Assembly: GCA_018064245.1 (NCBI GenBank)
Contig: JAGHVO010000007.1
Span: forward strand, 1-61,414
Direction: 5' to 3'
DNA from: Candidatus Colimorpha pelethequi
GTDB lineage: Bacteria > Bacteroidota > Bacteroidia > Bacteroidales > P3
DNA: 61,414 bases
The notes beneath the pieces are model-generated. The model searched no databases, was not told the DNA's origin, and saw nothing but the letters and a program-made list of their open reading frames with translations. This document shows positions 26,965 to 37,102 of the stretch, piece by piece. The first letter of the stretch is position 1, and every line of letters starts with the position of its first letter. The position numbers and the translations under genes are program-made.

Positions 26965-28017
26965 CTATTCATCTTCCTTCTCTACGGAATCGAGCACTAA
27001 ACGAAAGCCATAGCAACCATAGGAATGGTCTGGAAGATACCAACAACGGTCCGAAACCGTACATCCCCAAGAGGGACTGTTGATGCTGCCGCCACGAAGA
27101 ATACGGTTCTCACCATGCTTAGGTCCTCGAGGATTGGTTGCGGCACCTGATTGATATGGTTCCATCCAATCGCAGCACCATTCCGCCACATTGCCACCCA
27201 TATCATAGAGTCCCAGTTCGTTAGCTTTTTTCTGACCCACAGGATGCGTAACATTACCAGAATTGCTTCCATACCAGCAATATGCTCCGAGATCGCCGTC
27301 GGTACCAGGGAAAACATAATTATTGGAACGATTTCCGCCTCTAGCGGCGAACTCCCATTCCGCCTCGGTAGGAAGACGGAAACGATAGCCTGTTAATTGG
27401 CTGAGTCTGGCAATAAAAATCTGCACGTCATTCCACGACACCTGCTCTACTGGAAGGCTGTCGGAGGTCTGCCACCGAGACGGATTGTCGCCCATTATAG
27501 CCACCCACAAGCGTTGGGTGATTTCGCAAGAGGAAATATAGAATGAATTTAGCGTTACGTCATGGACGGGAAGTTCGGCTTCATAGCTATGCTTAGCCAC
27601 ACCCTTGCGGACACACCCCATTTGAAAACTTCCGCCTTCAACTGGCATCATTTTCAAGATGTTGTCTTCGTAACGAATTTCGGCAGAACCGTCGTCAACC
27701 TCTACACAGAAGCGCAGAAGTGAATCCTCCACGCCGCGGATTTCGGTAAGCGAATAAGCAATAATCTGACGTTCGCCCTTTTCAATGCCTTTTCCGATAT
27801 CGCCGCTAAGATTCTGCAAAGGAAGGCTATAGGTGCGTCCTTTGTTAGTGGACACCCGCATTCGGATGTCGCAAGGTTTATCCAAGGAATATTTGACGAC
27901 CAACTGCTCGCCTTGTTTTTCAAACGAAACGTCGCTGATGGTCTGCGCATGAAGTCGCGGCATGGCACAAAGCAATGCGGCGACAACAAAAAGCCAACAG
28001 TTATGATTCGTTTTCAT
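26965..28017 (-). CDS. Secreted SUMF1/FGE-sulfatase-domain protein
   Basis: 350 residues. Signal peptide (LFVVAALLCAMPRLHA), a beta domain to about residue 120, then a formylglycine-generating-enzyme-like domain: 'PVEGGSFQMGC', 'PVEQVSWNDVQIF', 'RLPTEAEWEFAARGG', 'GLYDMGGNVAEWCCDW' and 'RILRGGS'. Many Bacteroidota proteins with this fold are not true sulfatase activators. I do not see the paired catalytic Cys clearly enough to claim FGE activity, and no sulfatase is nearby. It is translated between pyrE and hpt. Confidence 0.82.
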   Translation of the reverse strand: MKTNHNCWLFVVAALLCAMPRLHAQTISDVSFEKQGEQLVVKYSLDKPCDIRMRVSTNKGRTYSLPLQNLSGDIGKGIEKGERQIIAYSLTEIRGVEDSLLRFCVEVDDGSAEIRYEDNILKMMPVEGGSFQMGCVRKGVAKHSYEAELPVHDVTLNSFYISSCEITQRLWVAIMGDNPSRWQTSDSLPVEQVSWNDVQIFIARLSQLTGYRFRLPTEAEWEFAARGGNRSNNYVFPGTDGDLGAYCWYGSNSGNVTHPVGQKKANELGLYDMGGNVAEWCCDWMEPYQSGAATNPRGPKHGENRILRGGSINSPSWGCTVSDRCWYLPDHSYGCYGFRLVLDSVEKEDE

Positions 28018-28043
28018 TATAATAAGGAATTTTTGGGGCGAGA

Positions 28044-28694
28044 TTACATTCTATCATCAGACCATTTTTCCGGATTCTTCCTCCATTCTGCAAGGGAATG
28101 CATGTCAGACTCAGAAACATAGTCTTCCTCTTTAGCCACCTGAACCAATGTATCGTAGTTGGTAATTGTGTGCAATTCAACGTCTGCGTCAGCGAAATTT
28201 TTGTCGGCAACGGCAAGGCCGTAGGTGAAAATAGCCACCATACCCTTGACGATACAACCTTTCTCGCGCAACGCATTGACTGCGATAAGGCTGCTCTTTC
28301 CTGTAGAAACCAAATCTTCGATAACCACAACAGTCTGTCCTTCATGGATCTCACCCTCAATTTGATTGGTGAGTCCGTGAGACTTGGCCTCGCTACGGAC
28401 ATAGACAAAAGGCTTGCCCAATTCTTGGGCGACCAAAGCGCCTTGAGCGATACCGCCAGTGGCAACACCGGCAATCACATCAGCATCGCCAAAATACTCA
28501 TTGATGATATCCACATACCGTTGGCGGATGAAAGTACGGATTTCGGGATATGACAACGTAATTCTGTTGTCACAATAGATAGGGGATTTACGACCGGAAG
28601 CCCAAGTAAATGGGTTTTCATTGTTCAGCTTAACAGCCTTGACTTGCAGTAAAAAAGCAGCCGTACGAGCGGCGGTTTCGTTCAAATTTTTCAT
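28044..28694 (-). CDS. pyrE: Orotate phosphoribosyltransferase
   Basis: 216 residues. PRPP loop VVVIEDLVSTGKSS and the upstream 'ADVIAGVATGGIAQGALVAQELGKPFVYVR' segment are diagnostic. It makes OMP from orotate and PRPP in pyrimidine synthesis. Start MKNLNE (28694) is chosen: the nine upstream codons would run through the predicted promoter and lack family similarity. It heads the pyrE-SUMF1-hpt group and diverges from the HD-domain gene on the plus strand. Confidence 0.93.
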   Translation of the reverse strand: MKNLNETAARTAAFLLQVKAVKLNNENPFTWASGRKSPIYCDNRITLSYPEIRTFIRQRYVDIINEYFGDADVIAGVATGGIAQGALVAQELGKPFVYVRSEAKSHGLTNQIEGEIHEGQTVVVIEDLVSTGKSSLIAVNALREKGCIVKGMVAIFTYGLAVADKNFADADVELHTITNYDTLVQVAKEEDYVSESDMHSLAEWRKNPEKWSDDRM

Positions 28695-28698
28695 GTTG

Positions 28699-28706
28699 CA
28701 AAAATA
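28699..28706 (-). promoter_or_regulatory. Possible -7 box for pyrE (near-leaderless)
   Basis: The minus strand reads TATTTTTG (TAnnTTTG), placing the transcription start at or next to the pyrE ATG. A TATCTTTTG one unit upstream is an alternative with one extra T. Confidence 0.4.
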
Positions 28707-28880
28707 CAAAAGATAAACCAAATAAAAAAACAGATTGCAAAAAATATTTTCAACAATGGCCTTGGTTTTATGTTTTAAGCATTTAGTTTCAGTCTTAAGC
28801 AGTGATCATTTTTTGAATCATGAAACCTTATCCTTTGCCTCACTTTTCATTTTTCATTTTCAATACTTAATTATATTTTG

Positions 28881-28888
28881 TATCTTTG
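28881..28888 (+). promoter_or_regulatory. -7 promoter box for the 7TM-HD gene
   Basis: TATCTTTG matches the consensus exactly, 22 bp before the ATG at 28911. This box decides the start: a TTG-initiated frame from 28878 would run through the promoter. Confidence 0.75.
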
Positions 28889-28910
28889 CTTTTTATTATA
28901 CATTGTAAAA

Positions 28911-30908
28911 ATGAAGAAAACACTATCAGATACAGCATCGCATCTACCTGATTTATACAAGATAGCGATGCTCATTGTCTCCATCGCACTGATTCTGCTA
29001 ATGTTTCCCCATCAGCGTCAGAGTGTAAAATACGACTATTCTTTAGGAGGATTCTGGAACAGCAACGACCTTTACGCCACGTTCGACTTTGCCGTATTGC
29101 AGGATGCCGCCACGCACGAAAAAGAGCTGGCCGAAGCCAAATCAAAATGCACGCTTTATTTCGAGGAAGACAGCAGCGCCTACTATCAAGCATTGCAGCA
29201 GTTCAACAAAGCCGTCAGCGACTTCAGCCTTTCTGCGCAGCAGCAACGCAAGATGCGCAAGACTTTGGACAGCATCTACCGAAAAGGCTACATAGAATTG
29301 CCCGCAGAGATGCCCGACATTGAGAAACACTCCATCGTATTGCTGAAAGGCAATGTCGGTTCGGAGCACAAAGCGTCGGAATACATTTCGGCACTCGACA
29401 TCAACGACTCCATTTTGGTAGATCACATATTGGTGCCAAACATCATTTACGACAAACGTCGCACGCAGCTGGAGCTGGACTCACGGCTCTCGCAAATTGG
29501 ACGCGGCACAGATATCGTTCCAACGGGTTCTCTGATCATTGCCAAAGGCGAATACATCACAGCGGAGAAAGTCAATGTACTGAAATCGCTTGAAGCCGAA
29601 AACACGCAAAGATTCCTCGAGCACTACAACCCAACAGGCAAATATATCGGACAAGCGTTGCTATGCCTGATTGCATTCATTGCGCTGTACATGTTCATGA
29701 AAAACACCAACCACCCCATCTTGGAAGACAACAAAAAGGTATTGTTGGTGTTCACGACCATATTGATGGCGAGTGCCGCCACGGCTTTCGTGTTGCATGT
29801 AAACCCCGACTGGGTACTAATCGTACCTTTGTGTATCGTGCCCATCTTGATGAGGATTTTCTTCGACATGCGCGTCGCACTATACATTCACCTTACCACG
29901 GTGATCATTCTTGGAAACATGGTGCCCAACAGCTACGAGTTCATCTTCTACCAACTGATTACCGGAATGATGAGCATAATCAGCGTAAAAGACTTTGGAA
30001 ACCGCAGCAAGTTTTTCGTCGTTTGCATTGTAATCTTCTTCTCCTATTCACTAATCTACACCGCCGGCATACTGAGCCAGGACACCAATCTCCAGACATT
30101 GAACCCCGAACGCTACGCCACATTCTTCGTCAACGCATTGCTCACGCTGCTCGCCCATCCGCTCATCTATCTGTTTGAAAGGATTTTCGGCATTACGACA
30201 GACTTGACTTTACAAGAAATCGCCTCGACGAACACGCCAGCCTTGAGAGAGTTGAGCAGGAAAGCGCCCGGAACGTTCCAGCACTCAATGCAAGTGGCGA
30301 ACATCAGCGAAGACCTCATCAGCGAAATTGGAGGGAATGCACTTTTGGCGAAAGTTGGCGGATTGTATCATGACATCGGAAAGATTGTAGCGCCATTGAA
30401 TTTCACCGAAAACCAAAACTCAGGCTTCAATCCTCACGACGAGTTGCCCTACGAAGAAAGCGCACAGCTCATCACGCAGCATGTACAGGACGGCATCACA
30501 CTCGCCCACAAGTATCACCTTCCATCCATAGTAACCGACTTCATCCGCACCCACCACGGAACCACCTACACGGGTTATTTCTACGCAAAATACAAAGCAG
30601 AACATCCCAACGAACGCATCGACGAGGAGATATTCCGCTATCCAGGTCCTCGCCCCTACTCACGCGAAACCGCCGTGGTGATGATTTCGGACAGCGTGGA
30701 GGCGGCATGCAAGAGTCTGAAAAACGCCGACAAAGAACACATCGACAAATTGGTGGAGAATATCGTGGAAGACAAAATTCGTCTGGGACAATTGAGCAAC
30801 TGCGACTTGACATTCGACGACATCACCAAGATTGAGAAGATGTTGAAAAGCAAGATGCAAAGCATCTATCATGCCAGAATTTCATACCCAGTGAAAGGAG
30901 ATAATTAA
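28911..30908 (+). CDS. 7TM-HD phosphohydrolase (PgpH/YqfF-like, probable c-di-AMP phosphodiesterase)
   Basis: About 665 residues. One N-terminal helix (~18-36), an extracytoplasmic 7TMR-HDED domain to about residue 240, seven helices (~245-430), then a cytoplasmic HD domain: 'GTFQHSMQVANI', 'GGLYHDIGK' (metal-binding HD) and 'RTHHGTTYTGY'. Listeria PgpH of this architecture degrades cyclic di-AMP; the same activity here is inference from the family. Start MKKTLSDT is fixed by the promoter at 28881. The T9SS-substrate gene follows after 24 bp, so they may be co-transcribed. Confidence 0.88.
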   Translation: MKKTLSDTASHLPDLYKIAMLIVSIALILLMFPHQRQSVKYDYSLGGFWNSNDLYATFDFAVLQDAATHEKELAEAKSKCTLYFEEDSSAYYQALQQFNKAVSDFSLSAQQQRKMRKTLDSIYRKGYIELPAEMPDIEKHSIVLLKGNVGSEHKASEYISALDINDSILVDHILVPNIIYDKRRTQLELDSRLSQIGRGTDIVPTGSLIIAKGEYITAEKVNVLKSLEAENTQRFLEHYNPTGKYIGQALLCLIAFIALYMFMKNTNHPILEDNKKVLLVFTTILMASAATAFVLHVNPDWVLIVPLCIVPILMRIFFDMRVALYIHLTTVIILGNMVPNSYEFIFYQLITGMMSIISVKDFGNRSKFFVVCIVIFFSYSLIYTAGILSQDTNLQTLNPERYATFFVNALLTLLAHPLIYLFERIFGITTDLTLQEIASTNTPALRELSRKAPGTFQHSMQVANISEDLISEIGGNALLAKVGGLYHDIGKIVAPLNFTENQNSGFNPHDELPYEESAQLITQHVQDGITLAHKYHLPSIVTDFIRTHHGTTYTGYFYAKYKAEHPNERIDEEIFRYPGPRPYSRETAVVMISDSVEAACKSLKNADKEHIDKLVENIVEDKIRLGQLSNCDLTFDDITKIEKMLKSKMQSIYHARISYPVKGDN

Positions 30909-30932
30909 TACAGATAATAACAATCATTATAC

Positions 30933-33182
30933 ATGAAAAAGTTTTTTGTCTTATTGGCAATGGCCACACTAATCAGTTCCATATCGGCACAAGAACTATC
31001 AACGCAAGGAACTGATTTTTGGATGACTTTTTTGGGCAATAGTGCCGATAATGATGTTGATGTATACTATTTCAATATAACTGGACCAAGAAATTGCACT
31101 GTAACATTGACGAACCCAAATACAAGTTGGTCCCACACACTTAACGTATTAGGCCACCAAGTAACAACATATCAAGTCGCAAGTACCGACGCCTCCAATA
31201 TGTTTCACAGCGGGAGTTGCACCACTGTCAACACAGGCATCCACATCACGGCAACAGACAGCATTGAAGTGACTGCATACAACCATACAACCGCCTCATC
31301 GGATGCGACGCAATTACTCACGACCCAGTCGCTCGGAAGCGAATACATTATTCAAAACTACCCATTAATATCCTCTCGCTCAAATGATTCACATACCGAG
31401 TTCAGCATTGTAGCAGTAGAAAACAACACCCAAGTAGAAATTGACTTTACAGGAACGACATCTTCGACATACCAGAGCGGCGACCACGCAACAATATCAT
31501 TGCAAAGCGGACAAGTATTTCAGGTCAAGAGTCCCGCCACAACCGGAGACTTTACGGGAACGCACATTACAACAACAGACTGCAAACCAATAGCTGTTTT
31601 TGCAGGAACAACAATGGGAAGTATTCCATCCTCAACCGCCAACTCCAACGACCACATGTACCAAGAGTGCATCCCAACCATTTATTGGGACACAATGTGG
31701 ATACTTTCACCTTGTCCTTGGCGAAACTATGACTATGTGAGAGTTACCTCAAAAGATGACAGCTGCGCCGTATATGTGGATGGAGTTTTGAGTACGACGC
31801 TCAACAGCCTGCAAACCTACGAATTTACGATAACAGACATCACAACACTGAAGACAAGCAAGCCTGCAGAAGTTTTTCAATATTTGGACAGTCGCCACCA
31901 AAGTGCGCAAGGTTCAGACTGGGGCGACCCCGCCATGTTTGCTCCAAATTCCGTAAACATGACTCAAAAAAGAGCCGATTTCAGCACATTTTACACCCAT
32001 AGCAGATCCGTTTCAAGCAAATACTATGTAAATATTGTCGTTCCCAATGGAGAGACAAACCTCTTGCAATTGGACGGAACCACACTTACATCTTTTCAGC
32101 CAGCAGGCGCAAGCGGATACTCCGTAGCGAGACAATCCATCACCTCAGGGAGCCACACCATAACAACAGCTGGTTCGGGATTCAGCGCCCACACCTATGG
32201 ACTTGGAGAAGACTGGGAAGCCTACATCCATACTTTGGGAGGAACATCCATCCATAGCAATCTATTCCGCGACACAATCGACACAGTAAGCTGTAATTCA
32301 ACAATAATTTACAACGGAACGAACTTCGCCGTTCCCGGAACTTACGAAATAAGAAGTTGCGACAGCGACAGCATCAGCCTCACCATACTAAACATATCAC
32401 TAGTAGGAATCATAGAAAACCCCACAGAATACGAATCCTCTTGTTCTGACCACTTTGACTGGAGAGGAAACACCTACACCCAATCGGGTACCTACTACGA
32501 CACAATCCATTCCGTCGTCGGTTGCGACAGCATCTACAGCCTCTCATTGAGAATCGGACAAACCGAGTCGCACATATCTATTGAAGCTTGCCAGCCATAC
32601 GTTTCCATCAACGACACAATTATCACTTCAGATGGAATCCACGACGTGGTTTACCCATCAGCCGACGGGTGTGACACATTGATTCACATAAATGTAACCT
32701 TGCATCCAGACTACGACACGCTCTATATTGTGGACATCAATGACACCGAAAACTACACATGGATTAACGGTGTTACCTACGACCAAAGCAGCTACGCAGA
32801 AATTTACAACAGAAATCAATATGGTTGCGACAGCATTCAGCGACTGGCGCTCTCTGTGCACTGCACCACCCCCGACCCGGAAGATCCAAGCAACGTAAAT
32901 ATGCCCTCGAACATCTGGGTGCCAAATATTTTCACGCCAGACCTCGAAACCAACAAATACTTCTCCGTCACTAGCGAAAACGTTGACAAAATGACCGTTT
33001 CGATCTACCGCCGCTGGGGAGAAAGAGTCTGCACTTTCGACGGACTTACTGGACACTGGGACGGAACCCGAAACGGCATCAAGTGTCCTCAAGAAGCATA
33101 CGTCTATATCATCCACTATCACAACAAAAACGAGAAAGGAAACCCAAAACCGATAGTAGGCACTGTCACTTTGGTGAGATAA
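30933..33182 (+). CDS. T9SS-exported protein with IgGFc-binding-like domain and gliding-motility-type C-terminal domain
   Basis: 749 residues. Signal peptide (FFVLLAMATLISSISA), then a ~430-residue Ser/Thr-rich beta region that opens like the IgGFc-binding-protein N-terminal domain ('STQGTDFWMTFLGN', 'YIIQNYPLISS', 'VFAGTTMGSIPS'). Short Cys-containing repeats follow (C-x-S/G-x-x-x-GCDSI near 520-650). The last ~85 residues are a gliding-motility-associated/CHU_C domain ('NIWVPNIFTPD', 'IYRRWGERV', 'GHWDGTRNG', 'YVYIIHY'), i.e. a type B sorting signal for type IX secretion. It is probably a cell-surface or released adhesin; no catalytic motif is seen. Confidence 0.85.
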   Translation: MKKFFVLLAMATLISSISAQELSTQGTDFWMTFLGNSADNDVDVYYFNITGPRNCTVTLTNPNTSWSHTLNVLGHQVTTYQVASTDASNMFHSGSCTTVNTGIHITATDSIEVTAYNHTTASSDATQLLTTQSLGSEYIIQNYPLISSRSNDSHTEFSIVAVENNTQVEIDFTGTTSSTYQSGDHATISLQSGQVFQVKSPATTGDFTGTHITTTDCKPIAVFAGTTMGSIPSSTANSNDHMYQECIPTIYWDTMWILSPCPWRNYDYVRVTSKDDSCAVYVDGVLSTTLNSLQTYEFTITDITTLKTSKPAEVFQYLDSRHQSAQGSDWGDPAMFAPNSVNMTQKRADFSTFYTHSRSVSSKYYVNIVVPNGETNLLQLDGTTLTSFQPAGASGYSVARQSITSGSHTITTAGSGFSAHTYGLGEDWEAYIHTLGGTSIHSNLFRDTIDTVSCNSTIIYNGTNFAVPGTYEIRSCDSDSISLTILNISLVGIIENPTEYESSCSDHFDWRGNTYTQSGTYYDTIHSVVGCDSIYSLSLRIGQTESHISIEACQPYVSINDTIITSDGIHDVVYPSADGCDTLIHINVTLHPDYDTLYIVDINDTENYTWINGVTYDQSSYAEIYNRNQYGCDSIQRLALSVHCTTPDPEDPSNVNMPSNIWVPNIFTPDLETNKYFSVTSENVDKMTVSIYRRWGERVCTFDGLTGHWDGTRNGIKCPQEAYVYIIHYHNKNEKGNPKPIVGTVTLVR

Positions 33183-33227
33183 CAATGCAATAACAAACGA
33201 ACAATTAACTTTTCGCAGAAATACATT

Positions 33228-35786
33228 ATGAATTTGAACAGAAAAAAAGTATTCACACACGTTGGCATCATCCTCCTGATGTTTGCCATTAGCTGCATTT
33301 ATTTCAAGCCTGTCCTGAATGGCAAAGTAGTGATTCAAGGAGATATCCAAAAAGCCGAATCGATGAGCCACGAACAGATGCAAATCAAGGAACAGACAGG
33401 TTCCATTCCTAATTGGAACAGCAGTATGTTTAGCGGCATGCCTGGATACCAAACAGCCATAGAGGCTCAAAAGTCTGTGTTTACGCCCATCAAGTCAATT
33501 TCCATACTCAGGCCCTTGGGGCTGGAAAGAAACATCGGAGTGTTGTTTCTATATTTGGTAGGTTTCTATATTGCATTGCTCGCATTGGGATGTAGTCCGC
33601 TTATTGCGCTTATCGGAGCGCTAGGTTTTGGACTGGGAAGCTACAACATCATCATTATTGAAGCAGGACACATTACTAAGGCTTGGGCCTTGTCCATGAT
33701 GGCGCCTATATTAGCGGGAATGCTACTCTGTTGGAAAGGAATTCAAGGCAAACAGGGCAAACACTTGCTGTGGGGAGGCATATTATTCACATTGGCTCTT
33801 GGGCTGCAAATCACCTTCAACCACATCCAAATCACCTTCTACACAGCCTTATGCGGTTTTGTAATGGGAATTGTCTATTTCATATGCTCCCTCAAGGAAA
33901 AGAATTTAAGGAAATTTCTCATAGGGACGGGAGTGTTGCTCATAGGCTGCGTGTTCGCATTGGCTTGCAATGCACGGCATCTTCTTGTAAACCAAGAATA
34001 CATGAAAGAAACAATGCGTGGAGGCAGCGAGATTAGCGTGAAACCTGACGGAGCCGAAAGAAACGCTTCGACCAAAGGCCTAGACATTGACTACGCTTTC
34101 AACTGGAGCTACGGAATTGGAGAAACCTACACTATTTTGGTTCCTGGTTCGATGGGGGGCGGCAGTGGAGAAAAAGTTTCACACGAAAGCGAAAGCTATA
34201 AGAACTTTCACCAAGACCGAATGCCGTTGTATTGGGGCAACCAGCCATTTACGAGCGGACCCGTCTATTTCGGAGCCATCATCGTCTTGATGTTCTTGTT
34301 CGGACTCCTTGTCGTAAAGGGACCCGAACGGTGGTGGATACTGATCGCAACCATCTTGTCCATTATGCTGTCGTGGGGAAGCAACTTTATGAGTTTCAAC
34401 GAATGGATATTCAACAACATTCCGCTTTACAACAAATTCAGGACCCCCTCAATGGCATTGGTGTTGGCAAATGTAACCATGGTTCTGATGGGAATGTTGG
34501 CGCTTGACAAGGTTGTAAAAACGGTTAACACCAACGGGAACGATATAGAATTGAAATCCATCAGACGGAAGCTTTTTATTTCAACAGGCATCACTGGAGG
34601 TATTATTTTAATAGGGTTGATACTGAAGGGTGGATTGAGTTTTTCCGGAGTATCAGACACCGGAATGTCCAACCAGTATGGCAATCAATGGAGCTATATT
34701 CAAGATATCTTTATCAAAGACCGCAAAGCACTCTTCGTATCCGACTCGTGGCGTTCAATCGTCTTCATTCTTTTGGCATCCGGAATCATTTGGATGTACC
34801 TGAGTAAAAAGCTGAAAAAGAGTTGGATGGTATTATGTGCGCTTTTGGTTTTGATTGTTGTGGATCTTTGGGGAGTAGACCGCCGATACCTAAACGAAGA
34901 CAACTTTGCACGTGAACGCGATATAGAGACAAAGCCTGATTCTTGGGATTACGAGATTGATGCCCAAGCAGCCCAATTTGGTGACCAAAGCTACAGAGTG
35001 ATGAACCTTACCGTAAACACCTTCAACGACTCGAAGCCTAGCGCTTTCCACCACCAGGTAGGAGGCTACAGCGCCGCAAAACTGCGCAGATACCAAGACT
35101 TGATTGACTTTTACCTAAACAATGAGGCTATCGTAAATCGTGTAAACGAGAACATTGTTCAGTTGGTTGCAAATCCACAAAGCAACCTGACACCTTGGGA
35201 CAACATTCCCATCCTGGATATGCTGAATTGCAGATATATCGTCTACCCCAATCAGAACACCGCACAAGTGGTTAGAAGGAACACTGCAAACGGAGACGTA
35301 TGGTTTGTAAAAAAGGTAGAAATGGTGGAAGACGCCAATGCTGAAATCCTGGCCATGAAAGATTTCGACCCAAAACAGACCGCCATCATAGATAAGTCGC
35401 AATGGGGAAAAGCACTTGAGGGTTTTGCTGTTCAAGAGGATAGTTTAGCGACAATCGAACTTGTCGCAGAACAGCCCTACAATCCCGACCACTTGCGATA
35501 CAAGAGCCACAACGAGAAAGAGCAACTTGCCGTATTCAGCGAGATTTTCTACGCTCCAGATTGGAGAGCCTATATTGACGGGAAACCTGCCGAATACTTG
35601 AGAGCAGACTATGTGCTGAGAGCTTTGGTGATTCCCGCAGGAGAACACGATATAGAGTTCCGGAACGAAGCGCCTACACTGCACAAATTAGACAAAGCAA
35701 CCATGATTAGTTCCATAATTATGGTACTGTGCATAGGCGGAGTATTGTTTGTATATTATCGTAAACGTCACAAAACAAATCAATAG
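33228..35786 (+). CDS. YfhO-family large membrane protein
   Basis: 852 residues with roughly 12-14 helices in the first ~560 residues and a last helix near 815-840. A large extracytoplasmic C-terminal region ends in the YfhO motif 'FSEIFYAPDWRAYIDGKPA...YVLRALVIPAGEHDIEF'. It looks like a GT-C-type polyprenyl-phosphate-sugar glycosyltransferase. In Gram-positives YfhO glycosylates lipoteichoic acid; here it may modify surface glycans, which would fit the phospho-polyol cluster downstream. Only one base separates its stop from the next ATG. Confidence 0.82.
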   Translation: MNLNRKKVFTHVGIILLMFAISCIYFKPVLNGKVVIQGDIQKAESMSHEQMQIKEQTGSIPNWNSSMFSGMPGYQTAIEAQKSVFTPIKSISILRPLGLERNIGVLFLYLVGFYIALLALGCSPLIALIGALGFGLGSYNIIIIEAGHITKAWALSMMAPILAGMLLCWKGIQGKQGKHLLWGGILFTLALGLQITFNHIQITFYTALCGFVMGIVYFICSLKEKNLRKFLIGTGVLLIGCVFALACNARHLLVNQEYMKETMRGGSEISVKPDGAERNASTKGLDIDYAFNWSYGIGETYTILVPGSMGGGSGEKVSHESESYKNFHQDRMPLYWGNQPFTSGPVYFGAIIVLMFLFGLLVVKGPERWWILIATILSIMLSWGSNFMSFNEWIFNNIPLYNKFRTPSMALVLANVTMVLMGMLALDKVVKTVNTNGNDIELKSIRRKLFISTGITGGIILIGLILKGGLSFSGVSDTGMSNQYGNQWSYIQDIFIKDRKALFVSDSWRSIVFILLASGIIWMYLSKKLKKSWMVLCALLVLIVVDLWGVDRRYLNEDNFARERDIETKPDSWDYEIDAQAAQFGDQSYRVMNLTVNTFNDSKPSAFHHQVGGYSAAKLRRYQDLIDFYLNNEAIVNRVNENIVQLVANPQSNLTPWDNIPILDMLNCRYIVYPNQNTAQVVRRNTANGDVWFVKKVEMVEDANAEILAMKDFDPKQTAIIDKSQWGKALEGFAVQEDSLATIELVAEQPYNPDHLRYKSHNEKEQLAVFSEIFYAPDWRAYIDGKPAEYLRADYVLRALVIPAGEHDIEFRNEAPTLHKLDKATMISSIIMVLCIGGVLFVYYRKRHKTNQ

Positions 35787-35787
35787 A

Positions 35788-37032
35788 ATGGACATTATCA
35801 TTGGAGCAGGCATCTCGGGATTAGGCTATGCTGCAGCCACACTACACGACTATACTATTATTGAACGAGAAGACCGTGTTGGGGGATATTGCAAGACCTT
35901 CTACGAAGGAGATTATGTATGGGACTATTCTGGTCATTTCTTTCATTTTCAGCATCCCAAAATCAAGGATTATGTAATGGAACAAATTGCCGAGGAAGAG
36001 ATGTTGAGTGTACAGAAGAAGACACAAATCATCTACAATGGAAGGCATATTGACTTCCCATTCCAAATGAATATTCACCAACTGGAAAAAGAAGAATTCA
36101 TAGATTGTCTATACGACCTCTTTAACATACCAGAAGATGCGGACAAAAACATCACATCTTTTAAGACTATGCTCTATGCGAAATTCGGTCGTGGAATTGC
36201 AGAAAAATTTCTTATCCCATATAATTCAAAATTATATGCAACAGATTTGGACAAACTGGATGTTGATGCAATGGGAAGATTCTTCCCTTACGCCGACAAG
36301 GAACAGATAATACGCAATTTCAGGAATACGACAAACAAGTCCTACAACGCTACTTTTCTTTATCCGAAAAGAGGGTGCGTAAGAGTTGTGGAATCTGTCG
36401 CTTCCCACGTTGATTCTTCGAAAATCTTTTTCAACGAAAACTGCTTAAAAATTGACACTGAGCACCAAATTGTCCACACCGACAAACGTGACATACACTA
36501 CGACCACTTAATATCATCTATGCCTTTCACACATTTGATGGATGCGTGTGGAATAGAATACGACAAAGAGATCTATTCATGCAACAAAGTTATGGTCTTC
36601 AATTTAGGATTTGACAGTAAAGGTCCTGAAACCCAAAACAATTGGATTTATTTTCCAAATACAAATCTTGTATTTTACAGAGTTGGATTCTATGACAACA
36701 TTCTACAACAAAATAAGATGTCGTTATATGTGGAAATAGGTTTCAACCACAGCGAAAAAATCCCTGACGAACAAGAATTGCTCCAACGTACAATGGAAGA
36801 TCTAAGGAAGGTCGGCATCGTAACCACCCAAAAGCTCATAGCCCACAACACTTTAGTTATGGATCCAGCCTACGTTCACATCACAAAATCCTCCGAACAA
36901 GACAAGCAAGATAAAATGGAGCAACTTGCCTCCAAAAACATCTACTCCATAGGACGTTACGGAGCCTGGAAATACTGTTCACTCGAAGACAACCTCTTTG
37001 ACGCTTTTGAACTAGCAAAAAGGATTGGATAA
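35788..37032 (+). CDS. FAD/NAD(P)-binding protein, UDP-galactopyranose-mutase/protoporphyrinogen-oxidase-like
   Basis: 414 residues. Dinucleotide motif GAGISGLGYAAA near residue 6, 'ERED-RVGGYCKTF' and the C-terminal FAD motif 'IYSIGRYGAWKYCSLEDNLFDAFE'. The group resembles UDP-galactopyranose mutase and similar flavoproteins found in LPS and capsule loci. Typical UGM catalytic Arg residues cannot be confirmed by eye, so the reaction is open. Start MDIIIGAG (35788) places the glycine motif at the very N-terminus; the longer frame runs back into yfhO. Convergent with the glycosyltransferase gene at 37103. Confidence 0.75.
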   Translation: MDIIIGAGISGLGYAAATLHDYTIIEREDRVGGYCKTFYEGDYVWDYSGHFFHFQHPKIKDYVMEQIAEEEMLSVQKKTQIIYNGRHIDFPFQMNIHQLEKEEFIDCLYDLFNIPEDADKNITSFKTMLYAKFGRGIAEKFLIPYNSKLYATDLDKLDVDAMGRFFPYADKEQIIRNFRNTTNKSYNATFLYPKRGCVRVVESVASHVDSSKIFFNENCLKIDTEHQIVHTDKRDIHYDHLISSMPFTHLMDACGIEYDKEIYSCNKVMVFNLGFDSKGPETQNNWIYFPNTNLVFYRVGFYDNILQQNKMSLYVEIGFNHSEKIPDEQELLQRTMEDLRKVGIVTTQKLIAHNTLVMDPAYVHITKSSEQDKQDKMEQLASKNIYSIGRYGAWKYCSLEDNLFDAFELAKRIG

Positions 37033-37051
37033 AACGTAAATTTAAGGGAAC

Positions 37052-37081
37052 AAGGGTACTAGAATTGATTCTGGCACCCTT
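37052..37081. terminator. Bidirectional terminator-like hairpin between convergent genes
   Basis: AAGGGT pairs with ACCCTT, and the inner AGAA with TTCT; one mismatch and one G-T wobble. It lies 19 bp after the plus-strand stop and 21 bp from the minus-strand stop, with AT-rich flanks. Confidence 0.65.
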
Positions 37082-37102
37082 ATTATATCATAACAATTAA
37101 AA

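Noticed and set aside
26965-28017. True sulfatase-maturing enzyme
   Set aside because: SUMF1-type fold is widespread in Bacteroidota secreted proteins; no sulfatase nearby and no clear catalytic Cys pair.
32658-33470. 270-codon minus-strand frame across the T9SS protein and yfhO
   Set aside because: Crosses two well supported plus-strand genes and shows no motif.
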